From: Dama dama
Lineage: Eukaryota > Chordata > Mammalia > Artiodactyla > Cervidae
DNA length: 64,000 nucleotides
Reading direction: 5' to 3'
Assembly: GCF_033118175.1 (NCBI RefSeq)
Contig: NC_083681.1
Location: 12,542,001 to 12,606,000 of the forward strand
The stretch's first letter is position 1. Each line of letters begins with the position of its first letter. Positions 20,978 to 32,415 of the stretch are shown here, one piece after another. The position numbers were made by a program, and so were the translations under genes. Under the pieces are notes generated by a model. That model saw only the letters and a list, made by a program, of their open reading frames with translations. It did not search any database and was not told the origin of the DNA.

Positions 20978-23900
20978 GTGGTCCACTGGAGAAGGGAATG
21001 GCAAACCACTTCAGTATTCTTGCCTTGAGAACTCCATGAACAGTATGAAAAGGCAAAAAGATAGGTTAGTGAAAGATGAACTCTCCAGGTCAGTAGGTGC
21101 CCAATATACTACTGGAGATCAGTGGAGAATAACTCCAGAAACAATGAAGAGATGGAACCAAACAACAACAACACCCAGTTATAGGTGTGGCTGGTGATGG
21201 AAACAAGGTCCTATGCTGTAAAGAGTAATATTAAATAGGAACCTGAAATGTTAGGTCCATGATTCAAGGCAAAATGAAAGTGGTAAAATGAGATGGCAAG
21301 GGTGAACATCGACATTTTAGGAATCAGTGAACTAAAATGGAATGGAGTGGGTGAATTTAACTCAGATGATCATTATATCTACTACTGTGGTCAGGAATGC
21401 CTTAGTAGACATGTAGTAGCCATCATAGTCAACAAAAGAGTCTAAAATGCAGTACTTGGATAAAATCTCAAAAACGACAGAATGATCTCTGTTCATTTCC
21501 AAGGCAAACCATTCAATATCATGGTAATCCAAGTCTATGCCCCAAACAGTAATGCTGAAGAAGCTGAAGTTGAACAATTCTATGAAGACCTATAAGACCT
21601 TCTAGAACTAACACCCAAATAAGATGCTCTTTTCATCATAAGGAGTTGAAATACAAAAGTAGGAAGTCAAGAAACACCTGGAGGAACAGGCAAATTTAGC
21701 CTTAGAATACAGAATTAATCAGGGCAAAGGCTAATAGAGTTGTTCCAAGAGAATGCACTGGTCATAGCAAACACCCTCTTCCAACAACACAAGAGAAGAC
21801 TCTACACATGGACCTCACCAGATGGTCCATACTGAAATCAGATTGATCATATTATTTGCAGCCAAAGAAGGAGAAGCTCTATACAGTCAGCAAAAACAAG
21901 ATTGGTAGCTGACAGTGGCTCAGATCATAAACTCACTATTACCAAATTCAGACTTACGGAAAACCACTAGACCATTCAGGTATGACCTAAATTGAATCCC
22001 TTATGATCGTACAGTGTAAGTTAGAAATAAATTTAAGGGACTATACCTGATAGACCGAGAGCCTGATGAACTATGGGCAGAGGTTTGTGGCATTGCACAG
22101 GAGACAGGGAGTAAGACCAACGCCAAGAAAAAGAAATGCAAAAAAGGAAAATGGCCATCTGAGGAGGCCTTACAGATAGCTGTGAAATGAAGAGTAGCAA
22201 AAAGCAAAGGAGAAAAAGAAAGATATATCTATGTGAATGTAGAGTTCCAAAGAAGAGCAAGGAGAAATAAGAAAGCCTTCCTCAATGATCAGTGCAAAGA
22301 AATAGAGGAAACCAATAGAATGGGAAAGAAAAGAGTTCTCTTCATAAGAATTTAAAAACACCAAGGAAACATTTTATGCAAAGAAGGGCTCAATAAAGGA
22401 CAGAAATGGTATGGACCTAATAGAATCAGAAGATATTAAGAAGAGGTGGCAAGAATACACAGAAAAAACTAGACAAAATAGATTTTCACGACCCAGATAA
22501 TCATGATGGTGTGATCACTCACCTAGAGCCAGACATCCTAGAATGTGAAGTCAAGTGGGCTGTAGGAAGCATCGCTACAAACAAAGCTAGTGGAGGTGAT
22601 GGAATTCCAGTTGGGCTATTTCAAATCCTAAAAGATTATGCTGTGAAAGTGCTGCACTCAATATGCCAGCAAATTTGGAAAACTCAGCAGTGGCCACAGG
22701 ACTGGAAAAGTTCAGTTTTCATTCCAATCCCAAAGAAAGGCAATGTCAAAGAATGCTCAAACTACCACACAATGACACCCATCTTACACACTAGTAAAGT
22801 AATACTCAAAATTTTCCAAGCCAGGCTTCAACAGTATTTGAACCGTGAACTTCCAAATGTTCCAGCTGGTTTTAGAAAGGCCAAAGGGACCAGATATCAA
22901 ATAGCCAACATCCATTGGATCATCAAAAAAGCAAGAGAGTTCCAGGAAGACATCTACTTCTGCTTTATTGACTATGCCAAAGCCTTTGATTGTGTGTATC
23001 CCAACAAATTGTGGAAAATTCTGAAAGAGACAGGAATGCCAGACCACCTGACCTACCTCTTGAAAAATCTGTATGTGGGTCAGGAAGCAACAGTTAGAAC
23101 TGGGCATAGAATAACAGACTGCTTCCAAATAGGAAAAGGAGTATGTCAAAAGTGTATATTGTCACTCCGAAACTTTAACTTATATGTGGAGTACATCATG
23201 AGAAATGCTGGGCTGGATGAAGCACAAGCTGGAATCAAGAATGCAGGGAGAAATATCAATAATCTCAGATATGCACATAACACCACCCTTATGGCAGAAA
23301 GTGAAGAGAAACTAAAGAGACTCTTGATGAAAGTGAAAGAGGAGAGTGAAAAAGTTGGCTTAAAGCTCAACATTCAGAAAACTAAGATCATGGTATCTGG
23401 TCGCATCACTTCATGGCAAATAGATGCGGAAACAGTGGAAACAGTGGCAGACTTTATTTATTTGGGCTCTAAAAGCACTGCAGATGGTGATTGCAACCAT
23501 AAATTCAAAGATGCTTACTCCTTGGGAGAAAAGTTATGACCAACCTAGACAACATATAAAAATGCAGAGACATTACTTTGTCAACAAATGTCCATCTAGT
23601 CAAGGCTATGGTTTTTCCAGTAGTCATGTATGGATGTGAGAGTTGGACTATAAAGAAAGCGGAGCACAAACGAATTGATGCCTTTGAAATGTGGTGTTGG
23701 AGAAGATCTTGAGAGTCCCTTGTACTGCAAGGAGATCCAACCAGTCCATCCTATAGGAAATCAATCCTGAATATTCATATTCATTGGAAAGGCTAATGTT
23801 GAAGCTAAAACTCCAATACTTTGGCCACATGATGCGGATAACTGTCTCATTTGAAAAGACTGATTCTTGGAAGGATTCAGGGTAGGAGGAGAAGGGGGCA

Positions 23901-24050
23901 ACAGAGGATGAAATGGTTGGATGGCATCACTGACTCAATGGACATGAGTTTGAGTAAACTCCGGGAGTTTGTGATAGACACGGAAGCCTGGTGTGCTGCC
24001 GTCCATGGAGTCACAAAGAGTTGGACATGACTGAGCAACTTAACTGAACT
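20978..24050 (+). mobile_element. BovB (RTE LINE), near full length
   Basis: About 3.07 kb on the plus strand, from the 5' region (ggtccactggagaagggaat) to the 3' tail (catgactgagcaacttaact). Domain order is 5' region, APE-type endonuclease (about 21.3-22.0 kb), linker (22.0-22.5 kb), reverse transcriptase (about 22.6-23.3 kb) and C-terminus. The endonuclease SDH motif is readable at about 21917-21926 (ggctcagatcataaactc). Full-length BovB is about 3.2 kb, so this is nearly whole, but frameshifts and stops break the ORF. The heptamer aactata occurs on both sides but may be coincidence beside TA repeats. Confidence 0.92.
22511..23539 (+). pseudogene. BovB reverse transcriptase fragment, 342 codons, active site lost
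   Basis: The longest open part of the BovB ORF. It has RT motif A as CFIDYAKAFDCV (residues 151-162). The catalytic YADD is replaced by YAHN at residues 254-257, and the usual RQGCILSP is CQKCILSL near residues 212-219. The C-terminal segment NIQKTKIMVSGRITSWQIDA follows. With the aspartate pair gone it cannot reverse transcribe, so the open frame is residual. Confidence 0.87.
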
Positions 24051-25080
24051 ATACGCACACACACACGAACACATTTGATATACATATGTGTGAAATTAGG
24101 GACATTAATGTAATGTTAAAATTAATTTATTCTGTGACTTCCTCTGTAAGTTTTGCATTAACTAAACTTCTTCTTCATAGGTTTCCATTTCCTATCATTA
24201 CCATAACCTTTATAGCCCATTTATTAGTTCATTATTTCTTTAAAGTTATACATAAACTTCAGCTTGTCTTCTGTACCTTGAAAATAGTATGCTTCCTCTT
24301 CATGAAAATATCTGTAGACTTTAAAGAAACCTTTATAAATATAAAACATTGAAAAATTTCCCAATGTATTTAAATTTAGATAATGTTTATGTTTATATCT
24401 GAGTATTTTATGTTTGATAATTGATGCTTAATGTTTTAAACAGAACTTCACAAACATTTTTACTCTCAGTCAGTCACTTTCATTAGTTTGCACTTCAAAA
24501 GTAATGTTTATATCTTGTCATTCACTTTTTGACTCAATTATTTCATCTCAAATGTACCATCAAAATAAGACTTTAATTAACTTGTAGAAATTTGTAATAC
24601 AATATCCTGGTTCCTCAAAGGATCTTGCAAAACAAATATGCATTTGCATTAGTTAACAACAGAAGCACTATAATTATGTTTTTAATGTTATTATCTTGAT
24701 GAAATGCTGACATTACCGTTTAGCTTACTGAATGTTATAACTTAAGTATTTGTACCAGGATATCTGACTTTCCACCAGTTTAAAAAAAAAATAATATTTT
24801 GAAATATTTACTTCATGGTGAAATGCTTTTGTATTGTTTTTCAAATGGATCACTGGAGAGTCAGTGTTGAAAACAGACCCTAAATGTGTGTGTGTGTTGG
24901 TAGTGGTGGTGATGGGAGAAATATTGTAGAGATGAGCATGGATATAAATTAAAAACAACTACCATAATCCAATAGAGAAGAGGTGGTGGTGACTGAGGGG
25001 CTGTGTTTTAACTGTAATACAAGAAAGAGCAGATACTGAATGTGTTTTAAAAGCACACCTTGCCAAATTTATCCTTGTGT
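24051..25080. other. AT-rich unique DNA
   Basis: No gene seen. An (AC)n stub abuts the BovB tail at 24055-24065 and there is a short (TG)n at about 24886-24898. Confidence 0.5.
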
Positions 25081-25087
25081 ACCCAGT

Positions 25088-25318
25088 ATCTTGCGTGCAT
25101 TGTCTGCGAAGTTGGCTTTGTCTTGTCCAAGTCTTTGAGAACCTGTAGGCTATAGCCTGCCAGACATCTCTGTCCATGGGAATTCTCCATCAAGAATACT
25201 GAAGTGGGTTGCCATGCCCTCCTCCAGGGAATCTTCCTGACCCAGGGATCGACCCAAATCTCTTGTCTCCCGCATTGGTAGGCAGGTTCTTTTCCACTAG
25301 CGCCACCTGGGAAGCCCA
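25088..25318 (-). mobile_element. Bov-tA SINE
   Basis: Reverse-orientation SINE: diverged tail, tggcattctcc-type middle (ccatgggaattctccatcaa), tgacccagggatcgaccc B-box region and head ttccactagcgccacctggg. The TSD is not clear. Confidence 0.82.
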
Positions 25319-25556
25319 CCCCATATCTTACATAATATAAACGTCTCAAAATATTTACTGAATGAAAGAATAACACATCATCACATAATCCTTTTCTCTT
25401 TAGTTGTCTGTAACAGTTTCTCAGTGTGAATTGAAGAAATGTTTTGCCATTACTCTGAGTTAATCTCTCCTCATGCATGCCCTGAACATTCTATGTGTAT
25501 TTCACAGTTCTTACCAATATTCTTTGTGGACTTAGAACACGCTTAGAGGACCTAGA

Positions 25557-25826
25557 GAGTACTGTCCAACAGAAATTCAATGAGCCACATATGTAATTTT
25601 AAATATTCTGGAACTAACAATGAAAACAAAATTTAAAAAAGCTGAAATTAACTTTATGATATATTTTATTTATCCTGATTTATCAAGAACATTACTATTT
25701 CAAAATATAATCAATATAAAAAATAAATGCGGTTTTCTTCATGTCTTTTTTTTTTTTCCTTTTGGTACAAAGTCTTCCAAAGTTAGTGTGTATTTTACAT
25801 TTATAGCACCACTCAATTCATATGCT
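25557..25826 (+). mobile_element. hAT-type nonautonomous DNA transposon fossil
   Basis: Begins tactgtccaacagaaattca, then gagccacatatgtaatttta, gctgaaattaactttatgat, atttcaaaatataatcaata, and aaagtcttccaaagttagtg followed by gtattttacatttatagcac. This order matches the widespread mammalian MER-class hAT element that starts CAGxxxTGTCCAATAGAA. The 3' terminal part is missing. The exact family name was not verified. Confidence 0.7.
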
Positions 25827-26054
25827 TAATTTCATAATAAAAACTTAATTTGCATTTATAAGTAATAAAGTTTATAGTTGAAAGAGTAGATTTACACACT
25901 CATGTTGTTCCAAATGTACTTCAAAGTTTTCAAGTAACTGAATTGACAATCAGTTTTAATGAACAAATTTAAAATAAAACTTAAGTGAATTTTGAAATTC
26001 AGTTCCTCAGTCCATTGAGTCACATATCAAATGATCAACATGTAGCTTGTTTCT
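25827..26054. other. AT-rich spacer
   Basis: Short AT-rich stretch between the hAT fossil and the next BovB, nothing recognised. Confidence 0.4.
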
Positions 26055-27220
26055 GTTGTTCAGTCAGTTGTGTCCGACTCTTTGCACCACTATGGGCTGC
26101 AGCATGCCAGGCTTCTCTGTCCTTCATAAACTTCTGGAGCTTGCTTAAACTCATGTCCACTGAGTCGGTGATGCCATCAAACCATCTCATCCCCTGTCAT
26201 CCCCTTCTCCTTCTGCCTTCAATCTTTCCCAGTATCAGGGTCTTTTCTAATGAGTCAGCTCTTTGCATCAAGTGGCCAAAGTACAGGAGTTTCACCTTCA
26301 GCATCAGTCTTTTCAGTGTATATTCAAGGTTGATTTCCTTTAGGAATGACTGGTTTGATCTCCTTGCAGTCCAAGAGTCTTCTCCAACACCACAGTTCAA
26401 AAGCATCAATTCTTCAGTCCTCAGCCTTTTTTATGGTCCAGCTCTCACACCCATACATGACCACTGGAAAAACCACGGCTTTGACTAGACGGAACTTTGT
26501 CGGCAAAGTAATGTCTCTGCTTATTAATGTGCTATCTAGGTTGGTCATAGCTTTCATCCAAGGAGCAAGCATCTTTTAATTTCATGGCTGCAGTTACTAT
26601 CTAAAGTGATTTTAGAGCCCAAGAAAAGAAAGTCTGTTGCTGTTTCCACTGGTTCCCCATCTGTTTGCCATGAAGAGATGGGACTGGATGCCATGATCTT
26701 AGTTTTCTGAATGTTGAGCTTTAAGCCACCCTTTTCACTCCCCTCTTTCACCTTTATCAAGGCTCTTTAGTCCTCATTGCTTTCTGCCATGAGTGGTGTC
26801 ATCTGCATATATGAGGTTATTGATGTTTCTTCCAGCTTGTGCTTCATCCAGCCCACATTTGCATCATATACTCTGCATGTAAATTGAATATACAGAGTGA
26901 CAATATACAGCCTTGATGTACTCCTTTCCCAGTTGGAACCAGTCCATTGTTCCATGTCTGAGTCTAACTGATGCTTCTTGATCTGTGTGCATGTTTCTCA
27001 GGAGGCAGATAAAGTGATCTGACATTCGCAAAAAAACACTACAATATTGTAAAGTAATTAGCCTCCAGCTAATAAAAATAAATAGAAAAAAAAAAAAGAA
27101 TTTTCCACGGTTTGATGTGATCCACACAGTGAAAGACTTTAGCATAGTCAATGAATCAGAAGTTGATGTTTTTCTTTAATTTTCTTGCTTTTTCTATGAT
27201 CCAACAGATTTTTCTACCAT
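26055..27220 (-). mobile_element. BovB 3' part, minus strand, old
   Basis: Runs from the reverse tail (tctgttgttcagtcagttgt) through the ORF C-terminus to RT motif A (tagcatagtcaatgaatcag). Fragments such as MASSPISSWQTDGEPVETAT (26554-26760) are separated by frameshifts. A 68-bp L1 tail interrupts it at 27030-27097. Confidence 0.88.
27030..27097 (+). mobile_element. Very short L1 tail inserted in BovB
   Basis: aaaaaaacactacaatattg, gtaaagtaattagcctccag and aataaaaataaatag plus an A12 tail: the terminal ~55 bp of an L1-BT 3' end. The BovB reading resumes at gaattttccacgg. Roughly a dozen host bases (catctctttca in other copies) are missing at the site and no TSD is visible. Confidence 0.75.
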
Positions 27221-28560
27221 GTTCATTAGTGCAGGACTAGAAAACTAACTTTTTTGTCTTAAAGTGTAAAGAGAATATAACATAATTTTACACATTATAT
27301 ATGAAGCATGAAAATAAAAAAGATCATTTAGCATAATTTGTGAGATATTTTTGTCTCAGTCACATTCAGCGACAGAAATAAAGGCATGGAATAGGCAGAA
27401 AGACAGTTGAAATTGGGACTGGAGTTCTTCCATGGGAAGAAGGTAAAACAACTAGAGTACATAAGTAAGACTGCAATGATAAAGACGGATTATAGTATTT
27501 AGTCTTGTTAAAATTGTAATAATCCTGCCCAAAATGAATATTCTGAATGTTCTGAAGAAACATGAGACAAACCAGATTTGGATGACATTTAAAAAATGAC
27601 TGGTCTCTATTCCTGAAACTTTAAAGGTCATAGAAGACAAGGATAGGCTGAGAAAATAAACCAGGATGAAGGGTAAAGAGACAGAATATCTAAATACGTT
27701 GTGTGATACTAGGTTAAATTGTGGACATGGAAAATACAGTTTTTATGAACATTATTGCAAAAGTTAATTTTGACTGTCTAAGGTGGATTAGGTAAGTATT
27801 TTATTGTAAATCTCTATTTCTGATCATTGTGCTACAGTTATGAAAAAGAACCTTTTGTTCTTTAAAAAAAAGTTGATGTATTTGGAACTTAAGAGCACAG
27901 TATTATCTTCAATTTATGGTTAAATGATTCAGAAAGAAAGTGAAGAGCAAGTAAGAGAAGAAATTTAATCACCAAGGGGGCAACTAAAGATAAAATAAAT
28001 GGAACATCTTATCTTTGATCAACTAATTATTAATCTACTTAAGGAGTGTATATGACTTATTTGCACCCTTCTTGTAACTTATCTGTACATTTGTAACTAT
28101 ATTAAAGTCACAAAAATATTTACAATGAGCATTCTTTCATTTATGCATTCAAGATACTATTTTGTGTGCCAGCTTTGTGCCTGGTCCTGCTATAGAGATG
28201 CTAGGGTTCATCTGATAGACATATTCCATTTTCTTACAGAGTTTATGGATTAGTTTTCAATCGATCTTTTGTAATATTATTTATGAATTTGAATTTTAAT
28301 GTGAAAATCATGGTAGGCAAAGTATGAAGAAGTTATAATTGCAAGGTAATCCCTTATAGTATTTTAATGAGGAGAGTGAAATCAATACATAGTTATAAAG
28401 ATCCATTTATTTTAGCATATGTGTTTTTATGCCTTGGGTATAACATAGAAATTATTTTTTACCTCATTCTTCTGTATTTATATAGTATCTCTGTTTCTAT
28501 TATACACACTTAGCAGACATCAATATATTGGATAAATCACCTTGGGTCTTCTACACTACA
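27221..28560. other. AT-rich unique DNA
   Basis: No gene. Around 28140-28210 a stretch (gtgtgccagctttgtgcctg) resembles the ancient L2 3' end. Nothing else is assignable. Confidence 0.5.
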
Positions 28561-28564
28561 TATT

Positions 28565-28900
28565 GTGTGTGTATACATACAAAGGAATATTATTCACACA
28601 TAAAAAGTGAGAAATGCTAATACATACATTCTACAACATGAAAGAATCTGGTAACTTTATGGTAAATGGCATAAGCCAGACACACAAGGAAAAATAGTGT
28701 ATGATTATAATTATATTAATTATATAGACTATACAAATTCATAGAGAAACAAAATAAAGGTACCAGAGTCTGAAGGGAAAGAGGAATGGGACCTTACTGT
28801 TTCACAAACACAGGGGTTCTGTTAGGAATAATGAAAAATTTCTGAAAATTGTGGTGACATTTTTGCAGCATTGTAAATGTACTAATGCCATTAAAATGTA
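28565..28900 (+). mobile_element. Old L1 (L1M-type) 3' UTR fragment
   Basis: acacataaaaagtgagaaat, acaacatgaaagaatctggt, ggcataagccagacacacaa and the later ggaatgggac / ggggttctgt / gtggtgacattttt series follow the order of mammalian L1M 3' UTRs. Heavily diverged. Confidence 0.65.
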
Positions 28901-30599
28901 TAAGCGTACTTCAGAGGAATCATGGGTTTGGTTTCCTACTATCAGATTAAAGTGAATAATATAATAAAAAGAATAACACCTTTTTTTTTGGTTTGTTTAT
29001 TTCCCAGGATGTATAAAAGATATTTGGAAAATATAGCCATAAAAAATATGTATGATGCAGTAAGAGGGAAGTTCATAGTGATATAGACCTTCCTCAAAAC
29101 AAAACAAAACAAAACAAAAAAATAAGAAATGAAAAGAAAAAAGAATGAACATAAAGGAACAAAAAATCTCAAATAAACAACCAAACTTACCATCTAGAAG
29201 AATTAGGAAAATGAACAAACAAGGCCTAAGCAGAAGGAAGGAAATAATAAAGATTAGAGAGGAAGTAAATGAAATGGAAATTTAAAAACTAGAAAAAAAT
29301 AAAACCAAGGGTTGATTTTTTAAAAGGATAAATACAGTTGCCAGACTTCTAGCCAAACTTACAAAGAAGAAAAGAGAGAGAACCCAAACAAAATAAAAAA
29401 TGAAAAAAAAAAAAAAAGAAATTAATGTACAGAATATATATATACAGAAATCTGTCATATTCCTTTACACAAATGATGAATATCAGAACACAAGCAAATG
29501 GAAAGATATACTGTTCTCAAGGTATTGGAAGAATTAACATTGTTGAAATGATCATACTCCCTAAGGCAATCTATAGGTTCAATTGCAAATCCTATTAAAA
29601 TACCAATGGCATTTTTCACATAACTAGAACAAATAATTGTAAAATTTGGTATGGAAATACAAAAGAACCCAAATAACCAAAACACTCTTGAGGAAGAAGA
29701 ATCAACCAGGAGGTGTCATGTTTCCTAACTTCAAGCTATGTTCTAAAGCTGTAGTAATCAAAACAGCATGGTAGCTGCACAAAAACAGACATATTGATCA
29801 ACATAATACAGTAGAGAGCCCAGAAATAAATTCACACTTATATGGCTAATTAATCTATGACAAAAAGACAAGATATACAGTGGGGAAAAGAAAGTCACTT
29901 CAATAAATAGGGTTGTGAATAATGAAGAGCTACATGCAAAATTATCAGACTGAACTACTTTCTCACACCAAAGACTTAAATGTAACCTTTGACATCATAA
30001 AACTTCAAGAAGAAAACATAGGGAGTGCACTGTTTGACATTGCTCTTATCAAAATTTAAAATATTTCTCCTCCAGCAAAGGAAATAAAAACAAAGCAAAA
30101 CAAAACAAATGAAACTACATCAAGCTAAAAAGCTTTTGTACAGTGAATGGAACTATCAACAAACTAGTGAGGCAGTTTCTGGGAGAGGATACTTGCAGAT
30201 GGTATAGTCAATAAGGGGTTGATATCCAAAATATACCAAGAATTAATACAACTCAACGTTAAAAAAAAAAAAAAAATTGACAGAGGTCCTGAATAGAGAC
30301 TTTTCCAAAAAAGAATCATGCAGATAAGAAAACGTGTTCAACATTACCAATCATCAGGGAAATGCAAATCAAAAACACAAAGAGATATTACTTCATACTT
30401 GTCCTAATGGCTATTATCAAAAAACAGCAAATAACAAGTGTTAGTGAGGATGTAGTAAAATGAGAAACTTGTGTACTGTTGGTAGAAATGTAAATTAGTG
30501 CAGTCATTATGGAATATTGAATGGAGGACTCTTAAAAAATTAAAAATAGAATAACCATGTAACCTACCAATTCTACTTCTGGGTTTTTACTTAAAGAAA

Positions 30600-30643
30600 G
30601 CAAAATGGTTAATTCAGTGATGCAAAATGGTTAATTCAGTGAT
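30600..30643. repeat. Tandem duplication of a 22-bp unit
   Basis: gcaaaatggttaattcagtgat occurs twice in direct tandem, with a decayed third start at 30644, inside the old L1 3' UTR. Confidence 0.85.
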
Positions 30644-30738
30644 TCAAAATGATATATGTACCCTTATGTTCACTGAAGCATTATTTACAGTGGTCAAGAT
30701 ATAGAAGCAACCTGAATGTTCATTGATAAATAAACTAA

Positions 30739-30782
30739 ATATATATATGTATATATATTTATATATTGATCTATATATATAA

Positions 30783-30826
<44 letters not shown>
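30739..30826. repeat. (AT)n microsatellite
   Basis: TA/AT-rich run containing an uninterrupted (AT)n of about 37 bp at 30788-30824, within the old L1 3' UTR. Confidence 0.85.
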
Positions 30827-30827
<1 letters not shown>

Positions 30828-30832
30828 GGGAT

Positions 30833-30942
30833 GTTGTTGTTGTTATTCAGTCACTGAGTCATTTACAACTCTTTCAACCCCATAGACTGCAGCACGGCAC
30901 ATCAGCCTCTTCTGTCCTCCACTATCTCCCAGAGTATACTCA
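30833..30942 (-). mobile_element. BovB-tail-derived fragment
   Basis: tgttgttgttgttattcagt, catagactgcagcacggcac and cagcctcttctgtcctccac: about 110 bp of a BovB/Bov-A 3' end in reverse. It splits the old L1 3' UTR, which resumes at gaaatcttgccatttgtgac. Confidence 0.75.
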
Positions 30943-31335
30943 GTAAAGAAAAGAGTGAAATCTTGCCATTTGTGACAGTATGAGTGAAGCAATAGGTTAA
31001 GTTAATTAAGTAAAATAAGTCAGACAGAGAAAGATAAATACCATATGATTTCACATGTGGAATATAAAGCCAAATCAGAACAAACAAATACATGAAAACA
31101 GAATCAGACTCATACACAGAAAACAATCTGCTAGTTGGCAGAGAGGATTAAATTGGGGGGATGAGTTAAATAGGTGAGGAAAATAAGAAGTACCAGCTTT
31201 CAGTTACAAAATTAATGTCATGAGAATGTAATGTGCATCATAGAGACTATAGTCAATATCAGTGTAATAATTTTGTATGGTGACAGATGGAAATAGGTTT
31301 ATTGTGATCATTTTGTAATATATAAGAAATAAAAA

Positions 31336-31640
31336 AATAAGTGAGTTCACTTAAAATCAGGACTAAAATTTCATAGGAAATCATGAAAAAATAGGTTTCA
31401 TAAGAAATAATAAAATTAAAAGCTGCAGATTTTGTTGAGTTTCCAACAGAATTATACTTCAGTCTACATCACATTTCAGTTGATACTTGATTTTAATACC
31501 ATGGGTATAAAGGAGATCATTTAGCAAAAAAAAAAAAAAAAACTTAAAATGGTAAAGTTTATGTTAAATTGATTATAACACAATAAAAAACACAATTGTG
31601 TGTATGTGTGTGTGTGTATTTTGGACAAATTTCACAGTGT
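31336..31640. other. AT-rich spacer with A18 and (TG)n runs
   Basis: An A run at 31526-31543 and tgtgtatgtgtgtgtgtgta at about 31598-31618. No gene seen. Confidence 0.5.
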
Positions 31641-31649
31641 TTTCAGGTT

Positions 31650-32130
31650 CAGCATCCTGGCCAATAAAATAGAAATGGTAATATTATTGCTGAGTCAAAA
31701 TTTTACTGCTTCCCACATGATACCAAAAATTAGGAGATGAATTGTTGGGGCAAGTGATAGTGGCAAGCAACAAGTGGTTGGGGCAACCAATTTCTGCATA
31801 GTTTTATTCAGAAAACCAAGAGTTTGAGGAGATGGTGATTTAGTGTCCCAAAGAATCATCTTACCAGAGCTAGATTTCAGGTTTCTTTTATACTAAAATG
31901 GGAGGGAACGTGGTTGGTTGTTTCAAACTTCTTGGTGCCCGAATCCTTTGTTCTCCCATCTGTCCACTTAGGTCTGATTTTAGTGTTCCTATAAACCAAC
32001 AACACGAATGTTATTCTCTGTTTGGCAACTTTTTATCTCTACATGAAGAGGAAAGGAAAAGGTTGGAGCCTTGAAAATGGACTGTCCTGTATGTTTCAGC
32101 CTATAGGTACCATTCTTTTAGTTATTAACT
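31650..32130 (-). mobile_element. Probable ERV1-type solo LTR
   Basis: Read on the minus strand, the sequence has a TATAAAA (31886-31892 in reverse) and an AATAAA (31803-31808 in reverse) about 80 bp downstream. It then runs through a pyrimidine-rich region toward caattcatctcctaattttt. This promoter-to-poly(A) spacing fits a gammaretrovirus-type LTR. I cannot place the TG/CA ends or a TSD and no viral genes adjoin. It could also be a MaLR LTR or coincidence. Confidence 0.45.
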
Positions 32131-32217
32131 TGTAGCAAAAGCAATAGAATATAAAGGTTAAAGTAAAAGAAATAAATCTAAGATGGGATCAGATTTTCTC
32201 TGTCCTATTACAAACTT

Positions 32218-32403
32218 GGGCTATCCAGCCCAAGTGGTAAAGAATCTGCCTGCCAAGCAGAAGATGCAGGTTCAATCTCTGGATCAGGAAGATCCCCTGG
32301 AGTAGGGAAATGTCAATCCACTCCAGTATCCTTGTCAAAATTGACAAGAAGGGATGGCAAAAGTGTTGGACATGACTTAGTGACTAAACAAAAGCAAACA
32401 ACA
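32218..32403 (+). mobile_element. Bov-tA SINE with imperfect TSD
   Basis: Head gggctatccagcccaagtgg, aagaatctgcctgccaagca, gttcaatctctggatcagga, tail gttggacatgacttagtgac. The flanks attacaaactt (32207-32217) and attacaacactt (32404-32415) match apart from one inserted base, so they are probably an aged TSD. Confidence 0.85.
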
Positions 32404-32415
32404 ATTACAACACTT

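Larger units (their letters stand above)
28960..31335 (+). mobile_element. Old L1 (L1MA-like), partial ORF2 and 3' UTR
   Basis: Plus strand. 28.99-29.4 kb matches the ORF2 reverse transcriptase region (gtaagagggaagttcatagt, gcagaaggaaggaaataata). 29.45-30.5 kb matches the ORF2 C-terminal half (attggaagaattaacattgt, acagcatggtagctgcacaa, gcaaatcaaaaacacaaaga). 30.5-31.33 kb is the 3' UTR. There are many stops and indels. ORF2 sequence is missing at the 29.43-kb junction. An (AT)n run and a BovB-derived fragment interrupt the 3' UTR. Confidence 0.8.

Noticed and set aside
28942..29218. Phenylalanine-rich ORFs that look like membrane segments
   Set aside because: They are the antisense of A-rich L1 ORF2 with an (AAAAC)n run.
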